Shown here in pieces: positions 24,051-32,006 of a stretch of DNA of 32,251 nt. Position 1 is the stretch's first letter. Each line of letters starts with the position of its first letter. The stretch lies in assembly GCA_031082285.1 (NCBI GenBank), contig JAVHLK010000053.1:1051-33301 (forward strand), given 5' to 3'. Source of the stretch: Desulfomonilaceae bacterium. Its GTDB lineage: Bacteria; Desulfobacterota; Desulfomonilia; Desulfomonilales; Desulfomonilaceae. The notes under the pieces are model-generated. The model saw only the letters and a program-made list of their open reading frames with translations. It had not been told where the DNA came from and made no database searches. The position numbers were made by a program, and so were the translations under genes.

Positions 24051-25820
24051 ATGAGTTTTAACATCCTGGACGGCAAGGCCCTTTCCACCCGATACATCGC
24101 CGCGGATCGATCGGGAAAGGCCATATCGCGGTACTGGCGCAGGTTGCGGGCGGAAGATGAGGCGACGGAACTTGCTCTCGTGTTGCGAGCGCTCCGCAAG
24201 GTGGCCGAACACATTGGGTCCGCGGTAAGACCGGTATACTGGCTCGGTATGACCCCTTCATCGGGTTCTTGCATCATAGTCGATCCTCATGAGTTTGTCG
24301 GTCGATATCCTATGCCTCCGAGGTCCGTCGACGTTCTTGTGGGACTCGTCGTGAAAGAAGCGTACTACGACCTTGAGTGGAGTCACTGGGTGAGGACGAA
24401 GACTGTGGACCTGTGCAGCGAAAGGCTTCGGGACGCCTCGGATTATCTCATCGGCGTCTTGGCTGCAGGGGAGGATATCTTCGTGGATGCCGCGCTGCCG
24501 GACCATAGCGTGCTCTCCCTCTACCTCAGTAAGTACTGGAGACATTCACTTTCGGGCAACGATCGCGATCCGTCGCTTCCGCCCAATCCCGAGTCTCTTG
24601 CGGATGTGTGGAGGGCAATCGTGCTCACCGGTCACTCACCCAAGAAGCTCCATCAAGGGTACGACAGGCCTCTTCAAGTGCTCCTGAATCACACCGACCT
24701 TCTCAGGGATCTACGACTCTTGGCGACCGTTTCTGAGCGACGAGTCGCACGAGTGGACCTGTACGAGCGCTTGTGGACCTGCCTTAGTCCCCACCTCTCA
24801 AGAATCGAAGGCGATGAAACTCCGCCGCGGGGTGTGCTTATAAGGGAATCGGGTGCTCCCCGGAAGGCGCCTCCGGAAAAGGAGCGGCCCAAGAAAGAAG
24901 AGTCGGAAGACCGAGCCGACGTGCAGGAACCGTCAAAGGGCTTGGAACGTGAGGTCGGGGAAGAAGTGGCTTCCATACTGGACAATGACCGACCCGATGT
25001 GGACAACTGGGTTCGTACCGTGGTGAAAGACGAAGACGAGAAGGTGATGCCCACGGCCGTGTCCGCGGGTTCGGCGCTCTGCAGCGTGAAGCCCGATCCT
25101 GACCTGGTACACAGGCTGAAGAAAATCTTCCAAGCTCAGCACGCGGGGGAGCGGAGATTCGCCCGAAGGCGAACCAGAAGAGGCTTGACGGAAGGAAAGG
25201 TTGATTCTCGAAGACTCTATCGCTGGTCTATTGACGAGAAGATATTCAAGATGCGACAGAAACTTGAACCGGATCAACAGTGGTCAATAAGCCTCGTAGT
25301 CGATGCCTCGGCATCCATGGCCCGCAAGAATCGCGGAGAGTTCCCCTGGACCGCGACTGAGAAGACACTTGTTTCCCTGGCGGAAGCCGCAAAACAATCA
25401 AGAACCAAGCTCCAAGTTTACGCGTATTACGAGCAGGGTCGGTGTTGTCAAATAGTCTCTCTCTTATCGGGCGACAATGTCTTTACCCTCTGCCCGACGG
25501 GAGAAACCCCATCCGGGCAGGCACTCCTGGCCGCAGCTCTCCTCAGTTCCGGGAAAGCCGGAAAGACCCTGATTCTCCATGTGACCGATGGGGGAGCCAA
25601 TTGCGGCATTGATGTTTCGCACGCCACGGCGTACTGCGTGAAGAACGGGATCGATCTGGTAACGCTGGGGTGCGGCTACACCGCACAAACGCGACGGATG
25701 CTGACGGAACAGTACGAAAACCGGCTTCGTCTCATGGAAGGCATGTACCATCTACCCGAATGCTTAGAGGGTCTCATACGCGAGCGACTCCTCACGGACC
25801 GCCGCACATGCACGTCCTGA
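24051..25820 (+). CDS. VWA-domain partner protein 2
   Basis: A 589-residue protein. I chose ATG 24051; an in-frame start at 23892 would put the palindromic repeat inside the coding region and overlap MoxR 2. The N-terminal region aligns with VWA 1 (LRALRKVAEHIG, VGRYPMPP). A charged, Lys/Glu/Pro-rich linker follows around residues 265-310. The C-terminal VWA domain carries MIDAS DASASM, a TPSGQA segment and VTDGGA. It would be the adaptor of MoxR 2. Its linker and MIDAS surroundings differ from VWA 1, so the two complexes may recognise different targets. Confidence 0.85.
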   Translation: MSFNILDGKALSTRYIAADRSGKAISRYWRRLRAEDEATELALVLRALRKVAEHIGSAVRPVYWLGMTPSSGSCIIVDPHEFVGRYPMPPRSVDVLVGLVVKEAYYDLEWSHWVRTKTVDLCSERLRDASDYLIGVLAAGEDIFVDAALPDHSVLSLYLSKYWRHSLSGNDRDPSLPPNPESLADVWRAIVLTGHSPKKLHQGYDRPLQVLLNHTDLLRDLRLLATVSERRVARVDLYERLWTCLSPHLSRIEGDETPPRGVLIRESGAPRKAPPEKERPKKEESEDRADVQEPSKGLEREVGEEVASILDNDRPDVDNWVRTVVKDEDEKVMPTAVSAGSALCSVKPDPDLVHRLKKIFQAQHAGERRFARRRTRRGLTEGKVDSRRLYRWSIDEKIFKMRQKLEPDQQWSISLVVDASASMARKNRGEFPWTATEKTLVSLAEAAKQSRTKLQVYAYYEQGRCCQIVSLLSGDNVFTLCPTGETPSGQALLAAALLSSGKAGKTLILHVTDGGANCGIDVSHATAYCVKNGIDLVTLGCGYTAQTRRMLTEQYENRLRLMEGMYHLPECLEGLIRERLLTDRRTCTS

Positions 25821-25980
25821 CCTGTTCCACGGCCACCTCGCGGTGCGTGCTCGAGGAGCGCCGAGTATACGGAACGCCAAAGGAAATCACCAAGCCGACC
25901 GGCATCACTGCGAGCCGCTGGGCAGTCTGTAGTGTCCGGCTCTGTACGCCGACGCCGGCTAAGAGCGCAAGAAGGTCTGA

Positions 25981-27744
25981 ATGGGACTTGTCCGGAAAAT
26001 GACCGATCCATCCAACGAAAACGAACGACTCTCACGAGGCACGGCACTGCTGGAGCGCATCCCGGCCCTCGCCATTTCCGGGGAGGATGAAGCAGTGGAC
26101 CTGATCCTCTACGAGGTACTGCACTTCCTCGTGGATGAGGTCGAGGCCGACATCGGCCAGATCAACCTCTTGCCGAGGGGCGGAAGAGTGGAAAAGGTCT
26201 GTGTCGTGAAGGACGGACGGCCCTGGTTGAAAAAGGGCATGGAGATGCACCCGTTCAATCCGCATCAAGGGTTTACCGGCAGGGTGGTTTCAGCGGGAGA
26301 GAGCATTCTTGTGGAAGACATTTGGCAGCCCGGGACGGATGAAGAGCCCAATCCTTTTCTGGAAATGCCGGACAAGATGAACCGACGATATGTGGAGGAA
26401 ATAAAGGTACCGGTTGCCGGCACCATCATCGCACCCATCAAGAGAGGCCGGGACATCTTCTGTACCCTGGAACTGGCTCGTTACCGCGATCGTGTCCCCT
26501 TCGAGTCGTCCCACAAGAGGTGCGTGGATGCCTTCGCGCGGCGATACGGTGCTTTGATCATGGACTATATCCTGGACGTCAAGAATAGAATAGCCGTCAA
26601 TACCGCTCATAAGAAGCTCCTCTCACTCAACAGAATGATCGCGTCCGACAGTCCCGTGGACTACACCGATGCGGTAGAAGCATACATCAGGCTTTCAGCC
26701 GCGGACATCGGTCTCGTCTTTTTCAAGACACCGGAACCGGGAGTGTCCAACTACCGTGTCGTGGTCTGGAAGAACGAAGAGATCAGACAAGTCTACTTGC
26801 AGGACTTCCAACCCTCGGAAGACAGCATACTCCTCGATGGGCCGGCAGTATCCTTCCCGGTGGAAGGAGGGGAGGGGGATCTCCGGCTGGAGCGTTTTCG
26901 CCGGCGAATCATTGGGATGGATCTGAGCGACACGGACCGCGGGAATTTGCTGGAGTGCGTTGATGCGGTCAGATCTTACGTGGCGTATCCACTCCATATG
27001 TTGGGACAGGACCTTGGCGCGGTCGTCCTGGGATCGCGCCGGCCGTGCTTCGGGAAATTCCTGCATATGAACCCTTTTCTCTCGTTGTACAACTCTCTGC
27101 TCAGATCGTTCCTTCTAAACGAACGAGTCATCCACAACCTGGCCGGCATCCGCATGAAGATTCACAATCCGGGATTCTACTGTCTCGTTGCCCTCAAGGG
27201 CACACTGGCAAGCCGTCACAGCCAAGCATACAACGATCCGGACGTCATGCGGGCAGTCGACGGCCTTGAGCGGCTTATGGAAGAACTTCACGACTGCGGT
27301 AAGGATCTCAGGTGTCGCGAGAAGAAGATTGACCTGTTCAAGTGGCTCAACGCGTTTATCGATCAAAAAAGCGCCCAACTGCCCGGCCTGATTATTCAAC
27401 TCGATTCTCGGGCTTCTCCACACGATAACGGGCTCATACGGGCAAGTGAAGAACAACTGGAAACCATCTTTGAAAACCTGTTCTCGAACAGTCTGCGGGC
27501 AATAGGGAGTCGGCTTCGGAAGGACTTCGGGCTCATTGGAAGAATCGAACTGGTCCTTCGACTGGACGACGGAAACGTGAAGCTCCGGTTCGCCGACAAC
27601 GGTTCGTCCTACGCCACCGTCTCGGGCCGAGGAACGGCTCAGATTAACTCGGCGGTGAGGATGCTGGGAGGATCCATGACACGGCGGCACAATCCATACC
27701 GTGTGTTCCTCGAGTTTCCGGCTGTTGGCAACGAACTATCGTGA
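25981..27744 (+). CDS. GAF-domain sensor with degenerate histidine kinase core
   Basis: A 587-residue soluble protein. The N-terminal half holds one GAF-like domain (about 25-195, with GFTGRVV and APIKRGRD) and a second GAF-like region (about 215-375). The C-terminal half has a kinase-type ATPase core: N-box ENLFSNSLRAI, the DNG of the G1 box and a weak G2 segment GRGTAQINSAVRMLGG. The H-box is not canonical: His395 in KIHNPG is adjacent to the NP rather than in HExxNP. It may bind ATP and sense a ligand without normal autophosphorylation. A receiver protein follows at 27859. ATG 25981 has an AGAAGG ribosome site; 25999 is an alternative start. Confidence 0.78.
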   Translation: MGLVRKMTDPSNENERLSRGTALLERIPALAISGEDEAVDLILYEVLHFLVDEVEADIGQINLLPRGGRVEKVCVVKDGRPWLKKGMEMHPFNPHQGFTGRVVSAGESILVEDIWQPGTDEEPNPFLEMPDKMNRRYVEEIKVPVAGTIIAPIKRGRDIFCTLELARYRDRVPFESSHKRCVDAFARRYGALIMDYILDVKNRIAVNTAHKKLLSLNRMIASDSPVDYTDAVEAYIRLSAADIGLVFFKTPEPGVSNYRVVVWKNEEIRQVYLQDFQPSEDSILLDGPAVSFPVEGGEGDLRLERFRRRIIGMDLSDTDRGNLLECVDAVRSYVAYPLHMLGQDLGAVVLGSRRPCFGKFLHMNPFLSLYNSLLRSFLLNERVIHNLAGIRMKIHNPGFYCLVALKGTLASRHSQAYNDPDVMRAVDGLERLMEELHDCGKDLRCREKKIDLFKWLNAFIDQKSAQLPGLIIQLDSRASPHDNGLIRASEEQLETIFENLFSNSLRAIGSRLRKDFGLIGRIELVLRLDDGNVKLRFADNGSSYATVSGRGTAQINSAVRMLGGSMTRRHNPYRVFLEFPAVGNELS

Positions 27745-27858
27745 CGGACCTAACCTCTTGGCGGAGATCTGCGTACGAAAAATGCGGGATTCCCGCGGGC
27801 TAAAGAAGTCCTTCACCGGCCGGACGCCCCATGGATACTGATGAAAAGAGGTCTTAAG

Positions 27859-28362
27859 ATGAGTACAAAGATCCTGTTTCTCGACGACATTTTCAGCGAT
27901 CAGTTCCGAAGAAAGCTCTCTTCGGAGCACCTGGCATTCGACGACGGCTGGGTGAGCGCCGTGACCAAAACGCTGACCAACGGCTCAGACGATACTGGAC
28001 GGGCCTTCCAGGTCATCAAGAGCGGGGATCTGGTCAACTGGCGGGCTTTGGTGGAGAAGGAAAAGCCCGACGTAGTGCTTCTGGATTGCTTCTGGCCGGA
28101 GCTTGCGCTCGCAAAATTTGGAGACACGAAACGCGAGGCGGAAGTAGGACTCAGCATCATTCCGGAGATGCGCAAGACGTTTCCCGAATTGCCCATAATC
28201 TGCTATACGGTGAAACCCAACGAGGATCTCATCGACCGAGCGTATCGACTCGGTGCGTCGTTCTTTCTGGAAAAAGTTCCCCTGGCGATGCCCGAGGTCC
28301 AGAGTCCGCTCAAGTATGTGGTCATATACCTCTTGCGGCAACGGAACGCGGCCCGTGAATAG
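27859..28362 (+). CDS. Stand-alone receiver-domain (CheY-like) protein
   Basis: A 167-residue single receiver domain without an output domain. Key residues are the acidic pocket FLDD, the phosphorylation Asp in VVLLDCFWPE, the switch Thr in CYTVKP and the conserved Lys in FLEKV. An insertion of about 30 residues between the first strand and the Asp is longer than usual. I prefer ATG 27859 (AGAGG ribosome site) over 27841. It is the presumed partner of the GAF protein upstream and may feed a phosphorelay or allosteric switch. Confidence 0.75.
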   Translation: MSTKILFLDDIFSDQFRRKLSSEHLAFDDGWVSAVTKTLTNGSDDTGRAFQVIKSGDLVNWRALVEKEKPDVVLLDCFWPELALAKFGDTKREAEVGLSIIPEMRKTFPELPIICYTVKPNEDLIDRAYRLGASFFLEKVPLAMPEVQSPLKYVVIYLLRQRNAARE

Positions 28363-28389
28363 AGTTTGGTCCGTCCACGCGGGCTTTTT
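28351..28389 (+). terminator. Possible rho-independent terminator
   Basis: GCCCG (28351-28355) can pair with CGGGC (28380-28384), extended by TG/CA across a two-base bulge, and is followed by TTTTT (28385-28389). The 5' arm overlaps the end of the receiver gene. The loop is long (about 24 bases), so the call is moderate. It would separate the signalling genes from the bbs-like genes. Confidence 0.4.
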
Positions 28390-28562
28390 GATACGGCTTG
28401 CGTTCGCGTGATCGACCGAGAGGTTCGGTCCGAGACGTCGAACGATCCCTTCGGGGGATGATTTGGTGATGCCGCCGCGATGGTATGCACGAATCCGCGC
28501 ACCGGCTGCACACAATGCGGCCGACTCGGCCATGCGGCCATGTCCGGTCTTGGGGATTGTCT

Positions 28563-29363
28563 ATGACCCATGATTCAATTGTTGTTACCACTGACGGTCC
28601 AATAGGTACACTGTGCATCAATAACCCGCACAAGAAGAATGCAGTTTCAAACGACATGCTCAAGGCCATGGACCAAGGCCTGCAGCGAATGGAAGCGGAT
28701 GGAATCCGGGCCGTCATCATAAAGGGAGCCGGTGACCGGGTCTTTTGCTCCGGGTACGACGTCACCACCTTTTCCAGTGCCCTGTCGGAACTTGAAGAAC
28801 ACGCGGAGACCGGAGAGACGCGCGATTACTTGAGACTTGCACTGCGACGCATAGAAAATGTGGGAATGCCCGTCATATCAATGATCAACGGGCACTGCAT
28901 CGGTGCCGGGGTGGACATATCACTGGCCTGCGATCTGAGGTACGCCGCGACAGAGGTGAAATTCCAGGTACCCCCGGCCAAGCTCGGTATTGTGTACAAT
29001 CCGGACGGTATTGCAAGGGCGATCAGGGTTCTGGGAGTCGCACGGGCAAAGGAGTTATTTTTCCTGGGAGCCGGCGTGTCTTCCGAGGAAGCCTATGAGA
29101 TGGGCCTTGTAAACAGGGTGCTCCCGGCCGAGCAGCTCGCAGACTTTACCCGGACTGTTGCAGCTACCCTCGCCGAGAACGCGCCGTTGTCTCTGAGGGG
29201 AATGAAAGCCATTTTCCGTTTCTCAATGGAACATCAACGATTGAGTGAGGAGCGGGAAAGGGAAGCCGAACACCTGATCATAGAGGCTATGAAGAGTCGT
29301 GACGCAGCCGAGGCCATGAAAGCTTTCTCGGAACGGAGAAAGCCCGTATTCACAGGGAAGTGA
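28563..29363 (+). CDS. Crotonase (enoyl-CoA hydratase family, BbsH-like position)
   Basis: A 266-residue crotonase; ATG 28563 was chosen because it gives the normal N-terminus before LCINNPHKKNA. The oxyanion-hole segments are GAGDRVFCSGYDV and NGHCIGAGVDISLACD. As in the crotonase at 1883, the two classical catalytic Glu positions are not Glu here: Asp in GVDIS and Ala in PPAKLG. It is first in a group with an acyl-CoA dehydrogenase, a thiolase-like protein and DUF35, matching the enzyme set for benzylsuccinyl-CoA oxidation, in which BbsH hydrates phenylitaconyl-CoA. Hydration with altered catalytic residues, or another crotonase reaction, are both possible. Confidence 0.87.
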   Translation: MTHDSIVVTTDGPIGTLCINNPHKKNAVSNDMLKAMDQGLQRMEADGIRAVIIKGAGDRVFCSGYDVTTFSSALSELEEHAETGETRDYLRLALRRIENVGMPVISMINGHCIGAGVDISLACDLRYAATEVKFQVPPAKLGIVYNPDGIARAIRVLGVARAKELFFLGAGVSSEEAYEMGLVNRVLPAEQLADFTRTVAATLAENAPLSLRGMKAIFRFSMEHQRLSEEREREAEHLIIEAMKSRDAAEAMKAFSERRKPVFTGK

Positions 29364-29439
29364 CAAGTCGCGTCCGGGCAGTCAAACCCAAGGATCCCGA
29401 ACCGAGTCTGAACAGAGCCCTCGGAGGAGATTCTCCGGA

Positions 29440-29456
29440 CACGGCTGCATAAGGGT
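29440..29456. repeat. Short perfect inverted repeat upstream of the acyl-CoA dehydrogenase
   Basis: AAGGGTTGAACCCTT is a 15-base near-palindrome (seven-base arms around one base) in the gap between the crotonase and the dehydrogenase. It could be an operator half-site pair. No regulator that would bind it is identified in the window. Confidence 0.35.
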
Positions 29457-29524
29457 TGAACCCTTGATGCGGTCCCTCGGCGGGGAATGGTCATGAACTG
29501 CGTGCACGTTTCGAGGTGAGATGA

Positions 29525-30694
29525 ATGCACTTTGAACTGACGGAAGAACAGAGAATGCTCTCCGACACGGTGTACAAATGGGCGCTCAATGAGTTGGGTC
29601 CCGTGCAGGAGAAGATCGACGAAGAAGACTGGATGCCGCCGAACTTCTTTCGCGATCTGGGGCGGCTGGGAGTGTTGGGCATCACGGTGGAGGAGCGGTA
29701 CGGCGGCCTGGGCATGGACGTGCTCACCGAGGTACTCGTAACCGAGCAGTTGGCCCGCATATGTCCGGGGCCTGCCATGTCCATGGTGGCTCATGTGGAA
29801 CTCTGCGCAAGCAACATTCAGCGAAACGCGAGCGATTACCTCAAGGAGAAGTACCTGCCGCCTCTTATCCGCGGTGAAAAGGTGGGGGCCATGGGCCTGA
29901 CGGAGCCCAACGCAGGATCCGATGCAATGGCGTTGAGGTGCCGCGCGGTCAGGAACGGTAACTCGTTCATTCTCAACGGTTCCAAGATGTTCATCACCAA
30001 CGGCCCCATCGCGGATATCGTGCTGGTTTACGCCAAGACTGCTCCGGATCTCGGTCCCAAGGGTATTTCCGCGTTTATCGTAGAAAAAGGCGCTCCAGGC
30101 TTTTCCGTTTCGTCGAAGATCAAGAAAGCGGGCATGCGAGGCAGCCCGACAGCCGAGCTCAACTTCGACGACTGCGAGGTGCCGGCGGAAAACCTTGTCG
30201 GTGACCTGAACGGTGGAGTGGCCGTCATGACCAAGGGGCTCGACGTTGAACGTGTGGTGGTCGCCGGATTGTCCCTGGGAATCTCGCGGCAGACCCTTGA
30301 TTACTCCATCAAGTACTCTCGGGAGCGGGAACAGTTCGGAGTGCCCATCTGCGAATTCCAGATGATACAGGCCAAACTCGCGGAGATGTACGCGCGGTAC
30401 GAGGCTTCGCGCAACATGATCTATCGCGCGGCGTGTCTGGCCCAAGGTGCGGGTCGCGGCGGAAAAGGTACGCAGATCACCCAATTGGCGGCCGCGGCAA
30501 TACTCTATGCCGCGGAAGCGGCGACTCGGAACGGCTCCGACGCGGTGCAGATTCATGGAGGATATGGCTATTGTCTTGAGTTTCCTGTACAGAAACTCTG
30601 GAGGGATGCAAAACTTCTTGAGATCGGTGCCGGAACCACGGAGATCAGAAAGATGATCATTGCCCGAGAACTCTTGCGCAAAGGGAGCATATGA
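29525..30694 (+). CDS. Acyl-CoA dehydrogenase, isovaleryl-type (BbsG-like position)
   Basis: A 389-residue FAD-dependent acyl-CoA dehydrogenase. FAD/substrate motifs are MGLTEPNAGSDA, KMFITNG, REQFGVPI, FQMIQAKLA, QIHGGYGY and the C-terminal IGAGTTEIRKM. The usual catalytic Glu of the YEGT motif is Ala369 here, while Glu242 sits in GLDVER, the helix-G position used as catalytic base by isovaleryl-CoA dehydrogenase. This arrangement fits alpha,beta-oxidation of branched CoA thioesters, as needed for an alkyl- or arylsuccinyl-CoA. Electrons would pass to ETF. (R)-benzylsuccinyl-CoA dehydrogenase is the leading functional analogue; the exact substrate is inferred from context. Confidence 0.92.
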   Translation: MHFELTEEQRMLSDTVYKWALNELGPVQEKIDEEDWMPPNFFRDLGRLGVLGITVEERYGGLGMDVLTEVLVTEQLARICPGPAMSMVAHVELCASNIQRNASDYLKEKYLPPLIRGEKVGAMGLTEPNAGSDAMALRCRAVRNGNSFILNGSKMFITNGPIADIVLVYAKTAPDLGPKGISAFIVEKGAPGFSVSSKIKKAGMRGSPTAELNFDDCEVPAENLVGDLNGGVAVMTKGLDVERVVVAGLSLGISRQTLDYSIKYSREREQFGVPICEFQMIQAKLAEMYARYEASRNMIYRAACLAQGAGRGGKGTQITQLAAAAILYAAEAATRNGSDAVQIHGGYGYCLEFPVQKLWRDAKLLEIGAGTTEIRKMIIARELLRKGSI

Positions 30695-30791
30695 ATCGCG
30701 ACGGTTGTTCACTACTCGAGCCGGCATGAAATCATACTTGAACCGGCGTGTTGATTGAACTTGAATCACGGGAAAGGAGGCATGGCCGACC

Positions 30792-31988
30792 ATGTCAAAA
30801 AAAGTAGGTATTATTGGAGCCGCAGTGACCCCATTCAAAGGGACCTGGCGCGAAAAGACCTATTATGAACTTGCACAGATGGCCGTCCGAGAAGCGGTCA
30901 AGGACGCACAGATTCCCATCGGGGAAGTCGATTCCGCATTCTACGGTATTTACAACGACATCTTTGAGCGAGCGGCTATTCCGGAGCATGCCATTCATGG
31001 ACTGCTCGGGATGCAAAACAAGTTTGGGATCCGCATCACCACCGGGGGCGCAACCGGCGCTTACACGATGTCCGCGGCTCACGCCTATTTGGCGGCGGGC
31101 CGTTTCAAGACGGCTCTTGTGCTGGGCGTGGAAAAAGCCACGGACTGCTTCGACTTTTCATCCATGTCCGCCACACCGGAGGTCATCAAGTCCATCGGCT
31201 GGTCCGGAGACAGTTTCTTCGAACAATCCATCGGGTGGTCGGCTTCGGACAGTTATGCGGAAGTGGTTCTGGCCTATATGGACGAGCATCCCGGAGACCT
31301 CAAGCCCGAGATCACCGCCCAGATCTCCGCGCAACTTAGCCAACAGGTTGCGGACAATTCCATCGCTCAGCGCCGGTACGATCAGGTGACCCCCGAGGAG
31401 GTGCTGAACTCCCGGATGGTCGCCTACCCGTTCCGGGAGCTTGAGATTTGCGTGTACTCGGAAGGCGCGGCCGCGCTCATCCTTGCCGAAGAGGAGACCG
31501 CGTTGGCAATCTCCCGTAACAGCGGCAAACCCGTGGTGTGGATCACCGGACTGGGCGAGTCCAACGAACACTCGTTTGTGGGCAAGAACCAGAAGGACTT
31601 GTCTCGTATCATGTCCGACTATGACGCTTCCCGGCGGGCGTACGAAATGGCGGGCATAAAGGATCCCACCGAGAGTATCCAGATCGTGGAATTGCACGAT
31701 GCATTCGTTCATCAGCTCGAGATCACCATGGCTGAATTCGGTCTCGTACCGCTGGGCAGAGCGGACGCGCTCATCGAGGAAGAGCTGATGACTCCGGGCG
31801 GAAAGTACCTGGTCAATCCCTGTGGAGGTCTCATCTATTGCGGTCATGCAGTGGGCGCCAGCAATATTATGTCTGCATGGTCGGCTCGAAACGAACTCGT
31901 CAAGCGAGGCCTGAACACCGCGTTGGTTCACGGAACCGGGAGCACGATCGCCCAATTCACCGCCTGCATGATCCTGGAGCACGAATAA
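30792..31988 (+). CDS. SCPx-type thiolase-like protein lacking the nucleophilic Cys
   Basis: A 398-residue thiolase-superfamily protein of the SCP-x group. I chose ATG 30792; an ATG at 30782 is nearer the AAAGGAGG site but opens a different frame of 27 codons. The fold is clear from LAQMAVREAVKDA, ALVLGVEKATD, VELHDAFVHQLE and the GGLIYCGHAVGAS loop with the catalytic His. At the position of the nucleophilic Cys (family NxCxTG), residue 86 is Gly in TTGGATGA. The next gene is a DUF35 OB-fold partner, as in BbsAB (benzoylsuccinyl-CoA thiolase) and the Ltp2-ChsH2 aldolases of steroid degradation. Cleavage releasing succinyl-CoA by a thiolase or retro-aldol route is the expected role. Confidence 0.88.
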   Translation: MSKKVGIIGAAVTPFKGTWREKTYYELAQMAVREAVKDAQIPIGEVDSAFYGIYNDIFERAAIPEHAIHGLLGMQNKFGIRITTGGATGAYTMSAAHAYLAAGRFKTALVLGVEKATDCFDFSSMSATPEVIKSIGWSGDSFFEQSIGWSASDSYAEVVLAYMDEHPGDLKPEITAQISAQLSQQVADNSIAQRRYDQVTPEEVLNSRMVAYPFRELEICVYSEGAAALILAEEETALAISRNSGKPVVWITGLGESNEHSFVGKNQKDLSRIMSDYDASRRAYEMAGIKDPTESIQIVELHDAFVHQLEITMAEFGLVPLGRADALIEEELMTPGGKYLVNPCGGLIYCGHAVGASNIMSAWSARNELVKRGLNTALVHGTGSTIAQFTACMILEHE

Positions 31989-32006
31989 GAGGAGGTACCA
32001 TCTATT

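Noticed and set aside
30782-30865. A 27-codon ORF starting at an ATG closer to the ribosome site of the thiolase-like gene.
   Set aside because: It is out of frame with the conserved thiolase-fold protein, and the product shows no features; the 30792 start gives the normal family N-terminus.
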